Below, one piece after another: positions 5,685-15,162 of a DNA stretch of 37,997 nucleotides. Origin of the DNA: Bacteroidota bacterium (lineage in GTDB: Bacteria > Bacteroidota > Bacteroidia > Bacteroidales > FEN-979). Within the stretch, counting starts at the first letter, position 1; each line of letters starts with the position of its first letter. The notes below the pieces were generated by a model, which was given only the letters and a program-made list of their open reading frames with translations, did no database searches and was not told where the DNA came from. A program made the translations under genes and the position numbers. The stretch is taken from contig JAPLDO010000247.1 of NCBI GenBank assembly GCA_026391715.1, positions 1-37,997 on the forward strand, given 5' to 3'.

Positions 5685-8603
5685 CTATTTGACGTTAAAT
5701 TTCCGCAACAGGTTATATGCAGCTTCGTGAATATTTGTACGGATGTTCATTTGCGAAAGCTTTTGGTTCCCGGCATCGGGATAGACCCGGTTTGAAAGGA
5801 AGATGTATATCAAACCGTTCGAAGGATCAGCCCAGAGACAGGTTCCGGTGAAGCCGGAATGTCCGAAACTGAGCGGCGAAGCTCCTTTGCAGGCAGGTCC
5901 GTTGAGATCGTAATTGAGAAGCGGTTTGTCGAAACCCAGTCCCCTTCGGTTCCCGGTTCCAGGGCTCCAGGCGCTGGTAAATTCCTTTACAGTTGCAGGT
6001 TTCAGATATTCTTTTCCTCCATAACTGCCACTATTTATAAGCATTTGCAGAATAACGGCAAGGTTGCGGGCATTGCTGAAAAGTCCGGCATGTCCCGAAA
6101 TGCCGCCGAGCATCGCCGCGCCGGGGTCATGAACATAGCCCCACACCAGTTGCTTCCTGAAATCATTGTCGTATTCCGTGGGAATCATCCGGTATTTGGG
6201 AAATTTTACAAGCGGGTTGAAGGTGGTGGATGAAAGTCCCAGAGGTTTATAAAATGTGGCGTCTAGGTATTGATCAAAAGGCTGTTTTGTAATCTGTTCA
6301 ACTATCAGCCTCAGGAGATAAAATCCCAGGTCGCTATATTTGTAACTTCGGTTTGAACGTAACGGGGAAGCAATAATATTTTGAATTATAGAATCATGGT
6401 AATCGCTGCGGATAAACAACTCAAAAGCTGTCTCAACCGGAAATTTGCCGGACATTACAGGCTGGTAAATCGCCGGATCAGGCTTGGAATTGAGCAGAGT
6501 GGATTTATAGAACGGAATCCAGTCCTGCAATCCTGCCTGATGAGCCATAACATCGCCGATTTTAAGCGGCGATTTATTGCTGCCGCGCAACGCTGGAAGA
6601 TACTTTCCCAGGCTGTCGTTCAGATTGATTTTTCCTTCATCGTATAACTTCATCAGGGCAAGCGTTGTGGCTGCAACTTTAGTTACCGACGCCAGATCGT
6701 AAAGATGATCGGGAGCGACAGCGATTGTATCTTCGTATCGCGGATGCCCGAAAGCCTTATCATAAAATATCTTTCCATCTTTTGCCATAAGAATCTGACA
6801 TCCGGGATAAGCCTTCGCTTCTATGCCGTTCAAGGCGATGGAATCAATGATATTCAAAGCCTCCGTCGGTATCCCGATCTCTTCGGGAAAAACAGATTCA
6901 AGTCTGGTTTTCTCAGTATTATCGCCGGCGCCGACGCTGAAACTACCGGCTGTAACAGGGAGTTTACCTCCAATGGCAATACCTCCGAAAAGCGCTTCGG
7001 CGGCGGCAGCTTCTGTATATTGATTATCCTGGAAGGCAACCAGAATGGCTTCCGGCTTATCAGGGTTACCTATCTGACCCAGCGAATAGGGAGTTCCAAA
7101 AATTGTGAGAATTGTTCTGTTTGTAATGCTGAGAGTGTCAATCAATCGGATCATCTGACGCGTAAGTCCGAAATTGTCTGCCACATTGCTGCTGACGCCA
7201 TGAATTCCTGCAAACACAATATCATATTGCGATAACTGCCGGCAGATGAAATTTATCGTCGAGTCGGGAAAAATTTTTGGAACACTGTAAACCGGCAAAA
7301 AAGCATATCTTTTGAGGGTTGACTTGAATAAATTCGGAATGGTATCGCCAATGGAAATTACTGCAAATTTCCGGCGATCGAGTCCGGTTAGCGGAATCAT
7401 AAGCAGTTTATTACCAAGCAATGTTAGCGATTGGTTAACCATTTCCTGAGCCAGGGCTTTAGCTTCGGGCGGATTCAGGTCGCTGATCAGGTTTTCGATG
7501 TTGATTACAGGTTTTATTGTCAATCCTGATTCCTGTTTCAGGGAAAGAATCCTTTTACATTTTGTTTCGATCAATTCCGGCGACAGCCATCCGCTGTCAA
7601 TGGCTTTTTTTATTCCCGCAACAGCGATATCAATATTTTGCGGAAGCAGCAGTATGTCATTCCCTGCCTGAATAGCTTTAACTTCGATTTCACCGGGTTT
7701 ATAATATTTTGTAACGCCTTGCATATCCAAAGCGTCAGTAACCACATATCCTCTGAAACCAAGTTCTTCCTTTAACAGTTTTGTAATAACCTGCGGGGAA
7801 AGAGTGGTTGCCGTATTCGGGGTTGAGTCGAGGCAGGGAACATACAGGTGACCAATCATCACTCCCTTCACGCCCTCGCCAATCAAGGCTTTGAAAGGAT
7901 AAAGTTCGATGGAATCGAGGCGATGACGGTTATAGTTTATCAGAGGAAGGGTATAATGCGAATCAAAGTCGGTGTCGCCATGACCGGGGAAATGTTTCGC
8001 GGTAGTCATGATTCCCTCGCTCTGCATTCCTTTCATATACAAGATACTTTTCTTCGTAACCAGTTCGCGGTTTTCACCAAAGGAGCGGAAACTGATGACC
8101 GGGTTTTTCGGGTTGTTGTTGATGTCGGCAACGGGAGCATAATTAATATGGATTCCCATGCGTCGGCAATGCCGTCCAACCATCTGTCCCATCTGATAAA
8201 TCAACGAATCGTCGCGGATTGCGCCGAGCGCCATTTGCCGCGGAAAGGAGAAGGCGCTGTCGAGCCTCATTCCCAGACCCCATTCGGCGTCAATACTGAT
8301 CAGTAAGGGAGTTTGCGCTGTTTGTTGGAGATGGTTTGTGAGCGCCGCCTGCTTTACCGGCGAGCCTTTGAAAAAGCACAAGCCGCCGGGATTGTATTTT
8401 TGAACGATCCTGGCGAGGCTGTCGTTGTAAGTTGAATCCTTCGAGGAGTATGCCCTGATGATGAACAACTGCGAAATTCGCTGTTCGGGGGTAAGGGAGA
8501 TATAAACAGAATCAACCCAGGATTGGTTTTTGCGTTGTCCTGCGGCTGGGGAGCCGAAAAATAGGAAGATAGCGAGTAATGATAGCAGTGATTGGTATTT
8601 CAT
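5685..8603 (-). CDS. Glycoside hydrolase family 3 (NagZ-like) fused to a beta-lactamase-type serine hydrolase, exported
   Basis: The ATG at 8603 gives 972 residues starting with a clear signal peptide (MKYQSLLSLLAIFLFFGSPA); the longer frame starts at a TTG. The N-terminal half is a GH3 beta-N-acetylglucosaminidase-like barrel, with KHFPGHGDTDFDSH near residue 206 and the nucleophile region VTDALDMQG near 289. After a linker and a second GH3 domain comes a class C beta-lactamase/penicillin-binding-protein fold, with SxxK in ASVTKVA (~637), YSD (~754) and HSG (~912). GH3 enzymes of this type remove GlcNAc from peptidoglycan fragments, and the serine hydrolase may act on peptides. A periplasmic wall-recycling enzyme is inferred. 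The fusion is widespread in the phylum. Confidence 0.85.
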   Translation of the reverse strand: MKYQSLLSLLAIFLFFGSPAAGQRKNQSWVDSVYISLTPEQRISQLFIIRAYSSKDSTYNDSLARIVQKYNPGGLCFFKGSPVKQAALTNHLQQTAQTPLLISIDAEWGLGMRLDSAFSFPRQMALGAIRDDSLIYQMGQMVGRHCRRMGIHINYAPVADINNNPKNPVISFRSFGENRELVTKKSILYMKGMQSEGIMTTAKHFPGHGDTDFDSHYTLPLINYNRHRLDSIELYPFKALIGEGVKGVMIGHLYVPCLDSTPNTATTLSPQVITKLLKEELGFRGYVVTDALDMQGVTKYYKPGEIEVKAIQAGNDILLLPQNIDIAVAGIKKAIDSGWLSPELIETKCKRILSLKQESGLTIKPVINIENLISDLNPPEAKALAQEMVNQSLTLLGNKLLMIPLTGLDRRKFAVISIGDTIPNLFKSTLKRYAFLPVYSVPKIFPDSTINFICRQLSQYDIVFAGIHGVSSNVADNFGLTRQMIRLIDTLSITNRTILTIFGTPYSLGQIGNPDKPEAILVAFQDNQYTEAAAAEALFGGIAIGGKLPVTAGSFSVGAGDNTEKTRLESVFPEEIGIPTEALNIIDSIALNGIEAKAYPGCQILMAKDGKIFYDKAFGHPRYEDTIAVAPDHLYDLASVTKVAATTLALMKLYDEGKINLNDSLGKYLPALRGSNKSPLKIGDVMAHQAGLQDWIPFYKSTLLNSKPDPAIYQPVMSGKFPVETAFELFIRSDYHDSIIQNIIASPLRSNRSYKYSDLGFYLLRLIVEQITKQPFDQYLDATFYKPLGLSSTTFNPLVKFPKYRMIPTEYDNDFRKQLVWGYVHDPGAAMLGGISGHAGLFSNARNLAVILQMLINSGSYGGKEYLKPATVKEFTSAWSPGTGNRRGLGFDKPLLNYDLNGPACKGASPLSFGHSGFTGTCLWADPSNGLIYIFLSNRVYPDAGNQKLSQMNIRTNIHEAAYNLLRKFNVK

Positions 8604-8689
8604 CTTTCGTTGTATTTTCAGCGCCTTGCTAAAAAGTCCTCTCGTTTTCTCAAACAAACCTCAAAACAGAGAAAAAAATTGTTATCTGT

Positions 8690-8720
8690 AAAAAAGAGGA
8701 TTCCGGCAGGAACCCTCTTT
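8690..8720 (-). terminator. Intrinsic terminator after the type IX secreted protein gene
   Basis: Read on the minus strand, AAAGAGGGTTCC pairs with GGAATCCTCTTT (one bulged/mismatched position), followed by a T run. It lies 57 bases past the stop of the large secreted protein gene and ahead of the glycosidase gene. Confidence 0.7.
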
Positions 8721-8776
8721 AACATATAGAATCTTCAATTATACTGATCAAATTGAATCAATCAATCACGAATAAT

Positions 8777-11700
8777 TTACTTGTTTACAATTATTTTTCT
8801 GATAATGATATTACTTCCGCATACAACCTTAAGGATATAAGCGCCGCTGGGAACGTCGGTAAGATTTAAGGTGGCTTTGTTAAGTCCTAAAGGTTTATGG
8901 GTCATGTCAAGGTTGCTAATAATTACCCCTTGCAAACTCTGAAGTTCCGCCTGGAATGTTCCGCTCATTTCCATGAAAAATTCGATGTGAAGAACGTCTT
9001 TCGCCGGGTTTGGATAAACTGAAATTGCATTGGCTGACTTTGCAACTCCTGTTCCGGCATCAGCAATTTTCAGTTTGGCATTCTCATAAACATTGCCTTC
9101 AGAATCTGCCAACTCACTCATTGGGTTATCGTTCAAAGTAAAGCGAATCGTCCCTGGATTGGCAGTTTTTAAACGCGAATGGATCAGAAGAACGGTTTCA
9201 CCGCTTGTAAACTGCTCCGGAGTTAATGAAGCCCAACCAATCTGAACAGTATTATTTCTGGTTATAAAGTAGGGTTCTTCATCGCCCTGGCGTGGCATTG
9301 AAACCTTAAGAATTTCCATTTGTGAAACGTCATAGTCAAGGAAAAGTGTCATCGCGCCTAACTCCATATCCATTCCGGCTCTAACAGGTATGACAATTTC
9401 ATTGGCAATTGCAACGACGCCTTCATTTATTAATTCAAGAGTGGTTGAAGTTTGCTTATTTCCGCTGGGAGGTAGGTATGATCCATTAACATCGCCGGCA
9501 CAAAGTCCGCGAATATCCCTGACCACGTCGGCGCAATTTAAAACAATACCTGTGATTGGCAAAGATGTAGTGATTCCGGAGAATACCCATTTGGGAATGT
9601 CAAAATATGGAGTGGGATTACCCCAGCCATACTTGGCAGCGAGTCTGATGGCTTCTGCATCTGCATTTTCAATGCCGGGATGAGGGGCTTTCACGCTGGC
9701 GGCAATTTTGATAACAGGCGGTTCAACAGGCAAGAGAGTTACTCCTGAAACATGCCGCGCAACAAGAAGGTAGTCGGTGTTATTCACCCCGTTCCATGTT
9801 TGCCATTGTCCGCTTGGATCAGCCGAACTTATTTCGAGATTATACGCGCCGCTCGCTAACCCATTAATCGCGTACGCTCCGTTAGCTCCGGTATAAACGG
9901 GAGATCCAACTGTAACTCCTCCCTGTTTCAGAGTGATTTTTAATCCATTCAGAGGGGTTTTAGGATTATTGTCATACTTCGCAAAACCGCTTATTTTAAA
10001 AGGCAAGGAAACGGTTATTGTTGTTGACGCCGAGTTTGCAGAGCTACATGGGCTACTCTGAACGACTGCCCTGAACTGTGAAGTCGCAGTTAAATTGACC
10101 GCGGTATAGGTGTTTGCGACACATGCAATGTCAATCCAGGTTGATCCATTGGTTGAAGACTGCCATTTGGCAACACTTCCGGTTTGCCCCGTCAATGTCA
10201 ATAAAGTACTGTTGATTCCATAGCAAACATTTGTGCCCCCGGTTACTGATCCGCCAACCGAGGGAGGAGATACGCTCATCGTAATTGCATTTGACGTAGT
10301 CGGGCTGTTATTGGCGCAGGTTGAGCTTGACGTCATCACACAAGTAACCGATTCGTCATTCACCGGAATATAAATATAAGTAGAATTTGTTGCGCCGGAT
10401 TTATCATTTCCATTGACTTTCCATTGGTACTGCGGATTACTTCCTCCGTTATATGGCGTGGTTGAAAATGTCACGCTTGATCCGGTGCAAATTGTTCCTG
10501 AAGGATTGGCGGCGATGGTAACGGAACATGGTACGCTGATTCCAACAGTCATAATTATTTCATTTGATGTAGCGGGATTTCCTGACGGACAAACTGCGTT
10601 TGAGGTAACAACGCAGCTAACCACGTCGTTGTTTACCAAGGTTGTGGTAATAAATGTGGCACTGTTTGAACCTGCGTTAGTCCCGTTAACTTTCCATTGA
10701 TAAGCGGGAGTTGTTCCTCCATTTACTGTTGTGGCGGCGTAAGTTACACTTGTTCCCGGGCATATTGCTCCCAAAGGAGAAGCGGTAATGGAAACGCTCA
10801 CCGGCAGTAACTGATTTACCAAAATAGTAATCTCATTCGACGTAGCTGGTCCGCCGCTCTGACATGTTTCGCTTGAAGTCATCACACAGGTTACTTTATC
10901 ATTGTTGGCAAGAGTTGCAGAAGTATAGGTTGCAAGACCGGAGCCGACATTAATATTATTTAGTTTCCATTGATACGAAGGAGCGCCTCCGTTAACCGGA
11001 GTTGCGGTGAAGGTGACGGATGTTCCGGCGCAGATAGTTCCTGAAGGTACGGCAGCAATAGAAACGCTAACCGGCAGCACAGGGTTTACTATTATTGTAA
11101 CCGTTCCAGTCATGGTAGTGGAGCAACCTCCGATAGTACGGATACCTTTAACAGAATAGGTTCCGGCTGCAATCTGATTCCCAAAAGAAATGGCGCTGCC
11201 GGTTCCGGCAACGGGCAATCCTACCGGCGTGGTTCCTCCGATATACAACTGATAGTTTACTCCTGTTTGAGAACCGTCAATACCTACGGGCAATCCTGTT
11301 CCTCCTGAACAATAGGCGCCTCCTCCTGTGACAACAAAAGGTAGGGGTGAATCACATGGAAATTCGCCAATCTGAAAATCGCTGAATGAAGCTACCCCGG
11401 TAATTTTCGTTGTGGTTGATGTGCGGTCGCCGATGGTTGTTGAACTCCATGTTGATGGATCCCATTTCTTGACGATAAAATTATCAGGATTCGCTCCTCC
11501 CAGCAAATCTCCGGCAACAAAAGTAAAAGTAGCGTCATAACCGGCGAAAGAAATTCCAGTATTCGTTAATGTCCAGAAACGATTGACACATTTTGCCGCG
11601 TTGAGTCCCGAAGTTGCTACGTTGGGATGAAGTCCGGGAGTTGTATAGGCTGTTAAAGCTCCGGGTGTAGTGATATTAACAAAGTCAATGGCGACAGGCG

Positions 11701-14095
11701 TATAATTGGCGGCGTCGCCGATTGGAAAGGTTGCTGATGGCGCTGCTGTTAAAAAGTTCAACTGTAGTTTTCCAAATACATATTTTCCAGCTCCCGCTCC
11801 CGAAATTACTGCATTTGCAGCAACTGATATTGTGTTTGTTCCGGTTGAAATTATTCCATTTTGAAAAGTCAGGTTGTTTGCAGCAACATCCCGCGCCAGA
11901 ATAATGCCTGCGGAATTGTTCACAGTGATAACGCCATTCGCGCCAAAAATCAAATTTCCAGCCCCGCTAATGGTTTGTGCGGCAGCGCCATTCAACAACA
12001 GGTTGGTAAGCCTTGTTGCATTACCAAAGGTAACGGTAGCGCCGGAGGCAACAGAAATGTTGCCTTTGATAACAACGGCTGCGGTAAAATCCCAGTTTAC
12101 GACGCCGCTGGTTACAGTGTAATTATCGCAAGTCATTGGGTTGCTACCCTGATTGTTTTGGGTTGAGAGCGGAGAGTCATTTTCTAAGTTGGCATAAGTG
12201 CGACCACTGTAAGATGGACCTCCACTTGTGGCGGTGAACTTGTACAAACTGCCGGTTTCAAAGGTTATAACAGAATTGGGGATTGCGGCTCCGAAAGGAT
12301 TGCTTCCGGCATCCTGGATATAAGTTGATCCTGATTGAAATTTTACCGAATTGAGGTTTGCAGTTCCAAAAGCATTCCCGGTAAAACCCGTAGTTGCCTT
12401 AAAAATCCCGCCATTCGAAAAAACAAGGCTGTTTGCATCTGCCGACTTAATAATATGAACTCCTCCGCTGAAATTCATTGAGCCGCTGATTAAACCGTTT
12501 GTTCCGCTAATCAATGAAATTGTTAAACCGAAAGCGCCGGAAATATTTAATTCCGAACCACTCCCTGCCACCGAAAAATCATCGCCTGCGATTCCGGCAA
12601 TTGTAAGGATTCCTGTGGCGGCTGCCTGCAACGTTATTTTAGAACCGCCGGATACTTTCATTTGAGCAATCGTTTGAGTTGGAACATTGGTAATTGTGTA
12701 AGCGTTTCCATTGCTGAATTGCAGGATATCGTTAATAGCGGGCGATGTACGGTTGGGACTCCAGTTTGAAGCTACCGTCCAGTTGTTGTCGGTAGCGCCG
12801 GTCCATGAATATACAGTAGGTAATCCAAGAATATACCCGTTACAGGTCACATTCACCGGCGCAATAACTCCACCGCCAACATTTCCTATGTTTTCTGAAT
12901 TATAATTTCCGGGAATTAAACCAGCTTTTAATCTTACATAAACTGGGGTTGAGTTCAAAGTTGCAGAAGTATAAGGTACAAGAGCGGCGCTTCCAAAAGT
13001 TATATTGTCTGTGGATATTTCGTAATTTGTTGAACCCGTTACCGCAATATTTCCCGGGAATCCGATCAGGTTAATACCACTAAGATTATATGATTGAGAA
13101 AGGGAAGGTCCTGATCCTTCAATATATGTAAAACCGGATAACGATGATGGGGCAACATTTATTGAGGAAGATAAAACCGGCGTTACAGTAACTGTGAAAT
13201 CATCGTAAAAACTGGAGCTGCTTAAGTAAGAGCCTGCGGCGCTATGATTCCAGAAAAAACCAAAATCAGTCATGGCAGTTCCCGTGTAAGTAGCGTTTAC
13301 TATACTTGTGCCAACCTGGGTTGTAACTGTGGTGGGATCTCCCTTTACAGAGCTACTGGCGTCATCTCTTACATAGAGCTGCCATGTATTTGTTGATGGA
13401 GTATAAACAACTTTTACACTAACAAAGTTTACATTATTGGCGATATCTGGCGAAGGACCGATAATTGTGGTGGGAGTTGCCCCCAAACCGCCTGCAAATC
13501 TTATCAAAGAAACAGCATTGGTGGTAGTTCCTTTAAGCATCATTACGCCATACCCGTTTGCTGTAATAAAATTAGAACTCGACGCAGCTAATATTACCAC
13601 AGAAACATAAGCGCTTCCGCCAAAGCCTGATAAGGCAGTTGTTCTGTTTGTCCGCATAATGAATGTCCATGTTACAGCGCCAGTGTTACTGCCGAGAGTC
13701 GTGTTAAACGGAGCCGAATAAGTTGAAAGCGGGGCTGAAACATAAGTTCTGCCAGCAGTTTGAGCAGGTACTGATGTGCTGTTTGCAGCAAGAATATTTG
13801 CGGCATAATCTGTCCCGCTAATAAGATTTGTTCTGGAAGTAGCGCCACCGCCGATGGGATTACCGGTACTTGTTGTTGAAGTTGTATAAGTCATTGAAGG
13901 GACGCCGCCGTTGGATAAGGGGGTAACCACACTGCCGCGATTAAAATCATCAGTAAACACAGTTGTTTGTCCCCAGCCATTGCCAGCAAGGAGAATTAGA
14001 ATAACAACAATGAACGCCGGAAAGCACAACGGAGCGCTCGTACCCAAAAACATTTTTTTCTGCCGTATCGGTATCGAATTGTAAACGTTTTTCAT
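8777..14095 (-). CDS. Giant secreted multidomain protein with type IX secretion sorting domain
   Basis: The 1,772-residue protein has a signal/anchor region at ~25-43 (hydrophobic, ending GWGQ). Next comes a lectin/laminin-G-like beta-sandwich starting TVFTDDFNRG (~45-310), then a choice-of-anchor-like segment (~315-425). A long Gly/Ser/Thr/Asn-rich parallel-beta-like region follows, starting YSWTGATDNNWTVASNW (~430). Three or four Ig-like repeats (~1005-1275) share patterns such as PSGTICAGTSVTF and YQWKxN. A carboxypeptidase-regulatory-like domain lies at ~1367-1410, a dockerin-like stretch with NCADV and AGDVNGS around 1500-1520, and a cohesin-like domain at ~1560-1665. The C-terminal sorting domain begins VYPNPAKDVLHI (~1691) and ends VRKIIVNK-like. 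It is exported by T9SS and likely surface-attached. Its ligand is unknown; adhesion or polysaccharide contact is inferred. Confidence 0.8.
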   Translation of the reverse strand: MKNVYNSIPIRQKKMFLGTSAPLCFPAFIVVILILLAGNGWGQTTVFTDDFNRGSVVTPLSNGGVPSMTYTTSTTSTGNPIGGGATSRTNLISGTDYAANILAANSTSVPAQTAGRTYVSAPLSTYSAPFNTTLGSNTGAVTWTFIMRTNRTTALSGFGGSAYVSVVILAASSSNFITANGYGVMMLKGTTTNAVSLIRFAGGLGATPTTIIGPSPDIANNVNFVSVKVVYTPSTNTWQLYVRDDASSSVKGDPTTVTTQVGTSIVNATYTGTAMTDFGFFWNHSAAGSYLSSSSFYDDFTVTVTPVLSSSINVAPSSLSGFTYIEGSGPSLSQSYNLSGINLIGFPGNIAVTGSTNYEISTDNITFGSAALVPYTSATLNSTPVYVRLKAGLIPGNYNSENIGNVGGGVIAPVNVTCNGYILGLPTVYSWTGATDNNWTVASNWSPNRTSPAINDILQFSNGNAYTITNVPTQTIAQMKVSGGSKITLQAAATGILTIAGIAGDDFSVAGSGSELNISGAFGLTISLISGTNGLISGSMNFSGGVHIIKSADANSLVFSNGGIFKATTGFTGNAFGTANLNSVKFQSGSTYIQDAGSNPFGAAIPNSVITFETGSLYKFTATSGGPSYSGRTYANLENDSPLSTQNNQGSNPMTCDNYTVTSGVVNWDFTAAVVIKGNISVASGATVTFGNATRLTNLLLNGAAAQTISGAGNLIFGANGVITVNNSAGIILARDVAANNLTFQNGIISTGTNTISVAANAVISGAGAGKYVFGKLQLNFLTAAPSATFPIGDAANYTPVAIDFVNITTPGALTAYTTPGLHPNVATSGLNAAKCVNRFWTLTNTGISFAGYDATFTFVAGDLLGGANPDNFIVKKWDPSTWSSTTIGDRTSTTTKITGVASFSDFQIGEFPCDSPLPFVVTGGGAYCSGGTGLPVGIDGSQTGVNYQLYIGGTTPVGLPVAGTGSAISFGNQIAAGTYSVKGIRTIGGCSTTMTGTVTIIVNPVLPVSVSIAAVPSGTICAGTSVTFTATPVNGGAPSYQWKLNNINVGSGLATYTSATLANNDKVTCVMTSSETCQSGGPATSNEITILVNQLLPVSVSITASPLGAICPGTSVTYAATTVNGGTTPAYQWKVNGTNAGSNSATFITTTLVNNDVVSCVVTSNAVCPSGNPATSNEIIMTVGISVPCSVTIAANPSGTICTGSSVTFSTTPYNGGSNPQYQWKVNGNDKSGATNSTYIYIPVNDESVTCVMTSSSTCANNSPTTSNAITMSVSPPSVGGSVTGGTNVCYGINSTLLTLTGQTGSVAKWQSSTNGSTWIDIACVANTYTAVNLTATSQFRAVVQSSPCSSANSASTTITVSLPFKISGFAKYDNNPKTPLNGLKITLKQGGVTVGSPVYTGANGAYAINGLASGAYNLEISSADPSGQWQTWNGVNNTDYLLVARHVSGVTLLPVEPPVIKIAASVKAPHPGIENADAEAIRLAAKYGWGNPTPYFDIPKWVFSGITTSLPITGIVLNCADVVRDIRGLCAGDVNGSYLPPSGNKQTSTTLELINEGVVAIANEIVIPVRAGMDMELGAMTLFLDYDVSQMEILKVSMPRQGDEEPYFITRNNTVQIGWASLTPEQFTSGETVLLIHSRLKTANPGTIRFTLNDNPMSELADSEGNVYENAKLKIADAGTGVAKSANAISVYPNPAKDVLHIEFFMEMSGTFQAELQSLQGVIISNLDMTHKPLGLNKATLNLTDVPSGAYILKVVCGSNIIIRKIIVNK

Positions 14096-14159
14096 AAGGT
14101 TAATTTTTGATTATTGTTTTTGTGAAATTTTGGATTGCTAAAGATAATTTAAGGATTCA

Positions 14160-14191
14160 AAAAAAAGCCAGGCAACGAAGCCTGGCTTTTA
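14160..14191 (-). terminator. Intrinsic terminator of the succinate dehydrogenase operon
   Basis: A perfect 11-12-bp stem, AAAGCCAGGC / GCCTGGCTTT with a short AACGAA-type loop, is followed on the minus strand by a long T run. It lies ~45 bases beyond the stop of the iron-sulfur subunit gene. The symmetric A/T flanks would let it work in both directions. Confidence 0.85.
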
Positions 14192-14236
14192 TATGTTCAA
14201 AGGCAACCGGGCGCCTTGTAGATTGTTTTTATTGTG

Positions 14237-14977
14237 TTATAACGCCTTTGCACACATAAACTCCCTGTTAAGCCGGGCAATATTCGACCGGGAAATCAGT
14301 TTGGGGCATTCGGCTTCGCAGGCGTATGTATTGGTACAGTTTCCAAAGCCGAGTTCATCCATCTTTTTTACCATCTTTTTAACCCGCTCTCCCGCTTCAA
14401 TCTGACCTTGTGGTAAAAGTGCAAACTGTGAAACTTTTGCAGAAACGAACAGCATTGCCGATGCATTTTTACAGGCGGCAACGCAGGCGCCGCAACCAAT
14501 GCAGGCGGCGGCGTCCATCGCAAGGTCGGAATTGATCTTGCTGACAAGAATATTGTTGGCTTCGGCAGCGCCACCGGTATTTACTGAGATATAGCCGCCT
14601 TCCTGAATGATTTTATCAAATGCAGAGCGATCAACCATCAAATCCTTGATCACCGGAAAAGGCTTGGCGCGCCAGGGTTCCACCACTATTGTATCGCCGT
14701 CCCTGAATTTTCGGATATGAAGCTGGCAAACTGTAACGGCGTCGTCAGGTCCATGCGGACGACCATTGATGTACAAACTGCACATCCCGCATATTCCCTC
14801 GCGGCAATCGTGATCAAAAACCACAGGATCTTCATTCCGTTGAATCAGCTCTTCATTGAGGATATCAAGCATCTCAATGAAAGAACAATTGGGGGAAATA
14901 TTTTTCAACGGATAAGTCACAAACTTTCCAGAGGATTTTGCATCCTTCTGCCGCCAGATTTTTAACGTAAAGTTCAT
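14237..14977 (-). CDS. sdhB: Succinate dehydrogenase/fumarate reductase iron-sulfur subunit
   Basis: This subunit passes electrons between the flavoprotein and the membrane cytochrome b through three iron-sulfur clusters. The 246-residue protein shows the [2Fe-2S] site C58/C63/C66 ([10 protein letters not shown]) with C84. A second site is C159/C162/C165/C169 ([11 protein letters not shown]). A third is C214, C220 and C224 ([11 protein letters not shown]). It is the last gene of the leftward cytochrome b-flavoprotein-iron-sulfur operon and precedes a strong terminator. The family cannot be split into succinate dehydrogenase versus fumarate reductase from sequence alone. In Bacteroidota the b-type enzyme can serve either direction. 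Confidence 0.9.
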   Translation of the reverse strand: MNFTLKIWRQKDAKSSGKFVTYPLKNISPNCSFIEMLDILNEELIQRNEDPVVFDHDCREGICGMCSLYINGRPHGPDDAVTVCQLHIRKFRDGDTIVVEPWRAKPFPVIKDLMVDRSAFDKIIQEGGYISVNTGGAAEANNILVSKINSDLAMDAAACIGCGACVAACKNASAMLFVSAKVSQFALLPQGQIEAGERVKKMVKKMDELGFGNCTNTYACEAECPKLISRSNIARLNREFMCAKAL

Positions 14978-14978
14978 A

Positions 14979-15027
14979 TTAGTTCAAGGTTCAAGGTTCA
15001 AAAGTTCAAGGCTCAATGTTCAAAATT
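14979..15027. repeat. Degenerate GTTCAAG-type short repeats
   Basis: Five or six imperfect copies of a 7-8-base unit (GTTCAAG, AGTTCAAG, TGTTCAAA) lie immediately upstream of the iron-sulfur subunit start and adjoin the TTTATTC array. They are non-coding and of unknown origin, with slippage likely. Confidence 0.55.
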
Positions 15028-15028
15028 C

Positions 15029-15162
15029 TATTATTCTTTATTCTTTATTCTTTATTCTTTATTCTTTATTCTTTATTCTTTATTCTTTATTCTTTATTCT
15101 TTATTCTTTATTCTTTATTCTTTATTCTTTATTCTTTATTCTTTCTTTATTCTTTATTCTTT
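15029..15162. repeat. Heptanucleotide tandem repeat (TTTATTC)n inside the sdh operon
   Basis: Fifteen perfect TTTATTC units run from 15037 to 15141. After a 4-base partial unit come two more units, to 15159, with degenerate edges on both sides. The array fills the whole spacer between the flavoprotein stop and the iron-sulfur subunit leader. In the transcript it reads (GAATAAA)n, an unstructured A-rich tract. Open frames through it are repeat artefacts (LLFFILYS-type). Confidence 0.95.
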
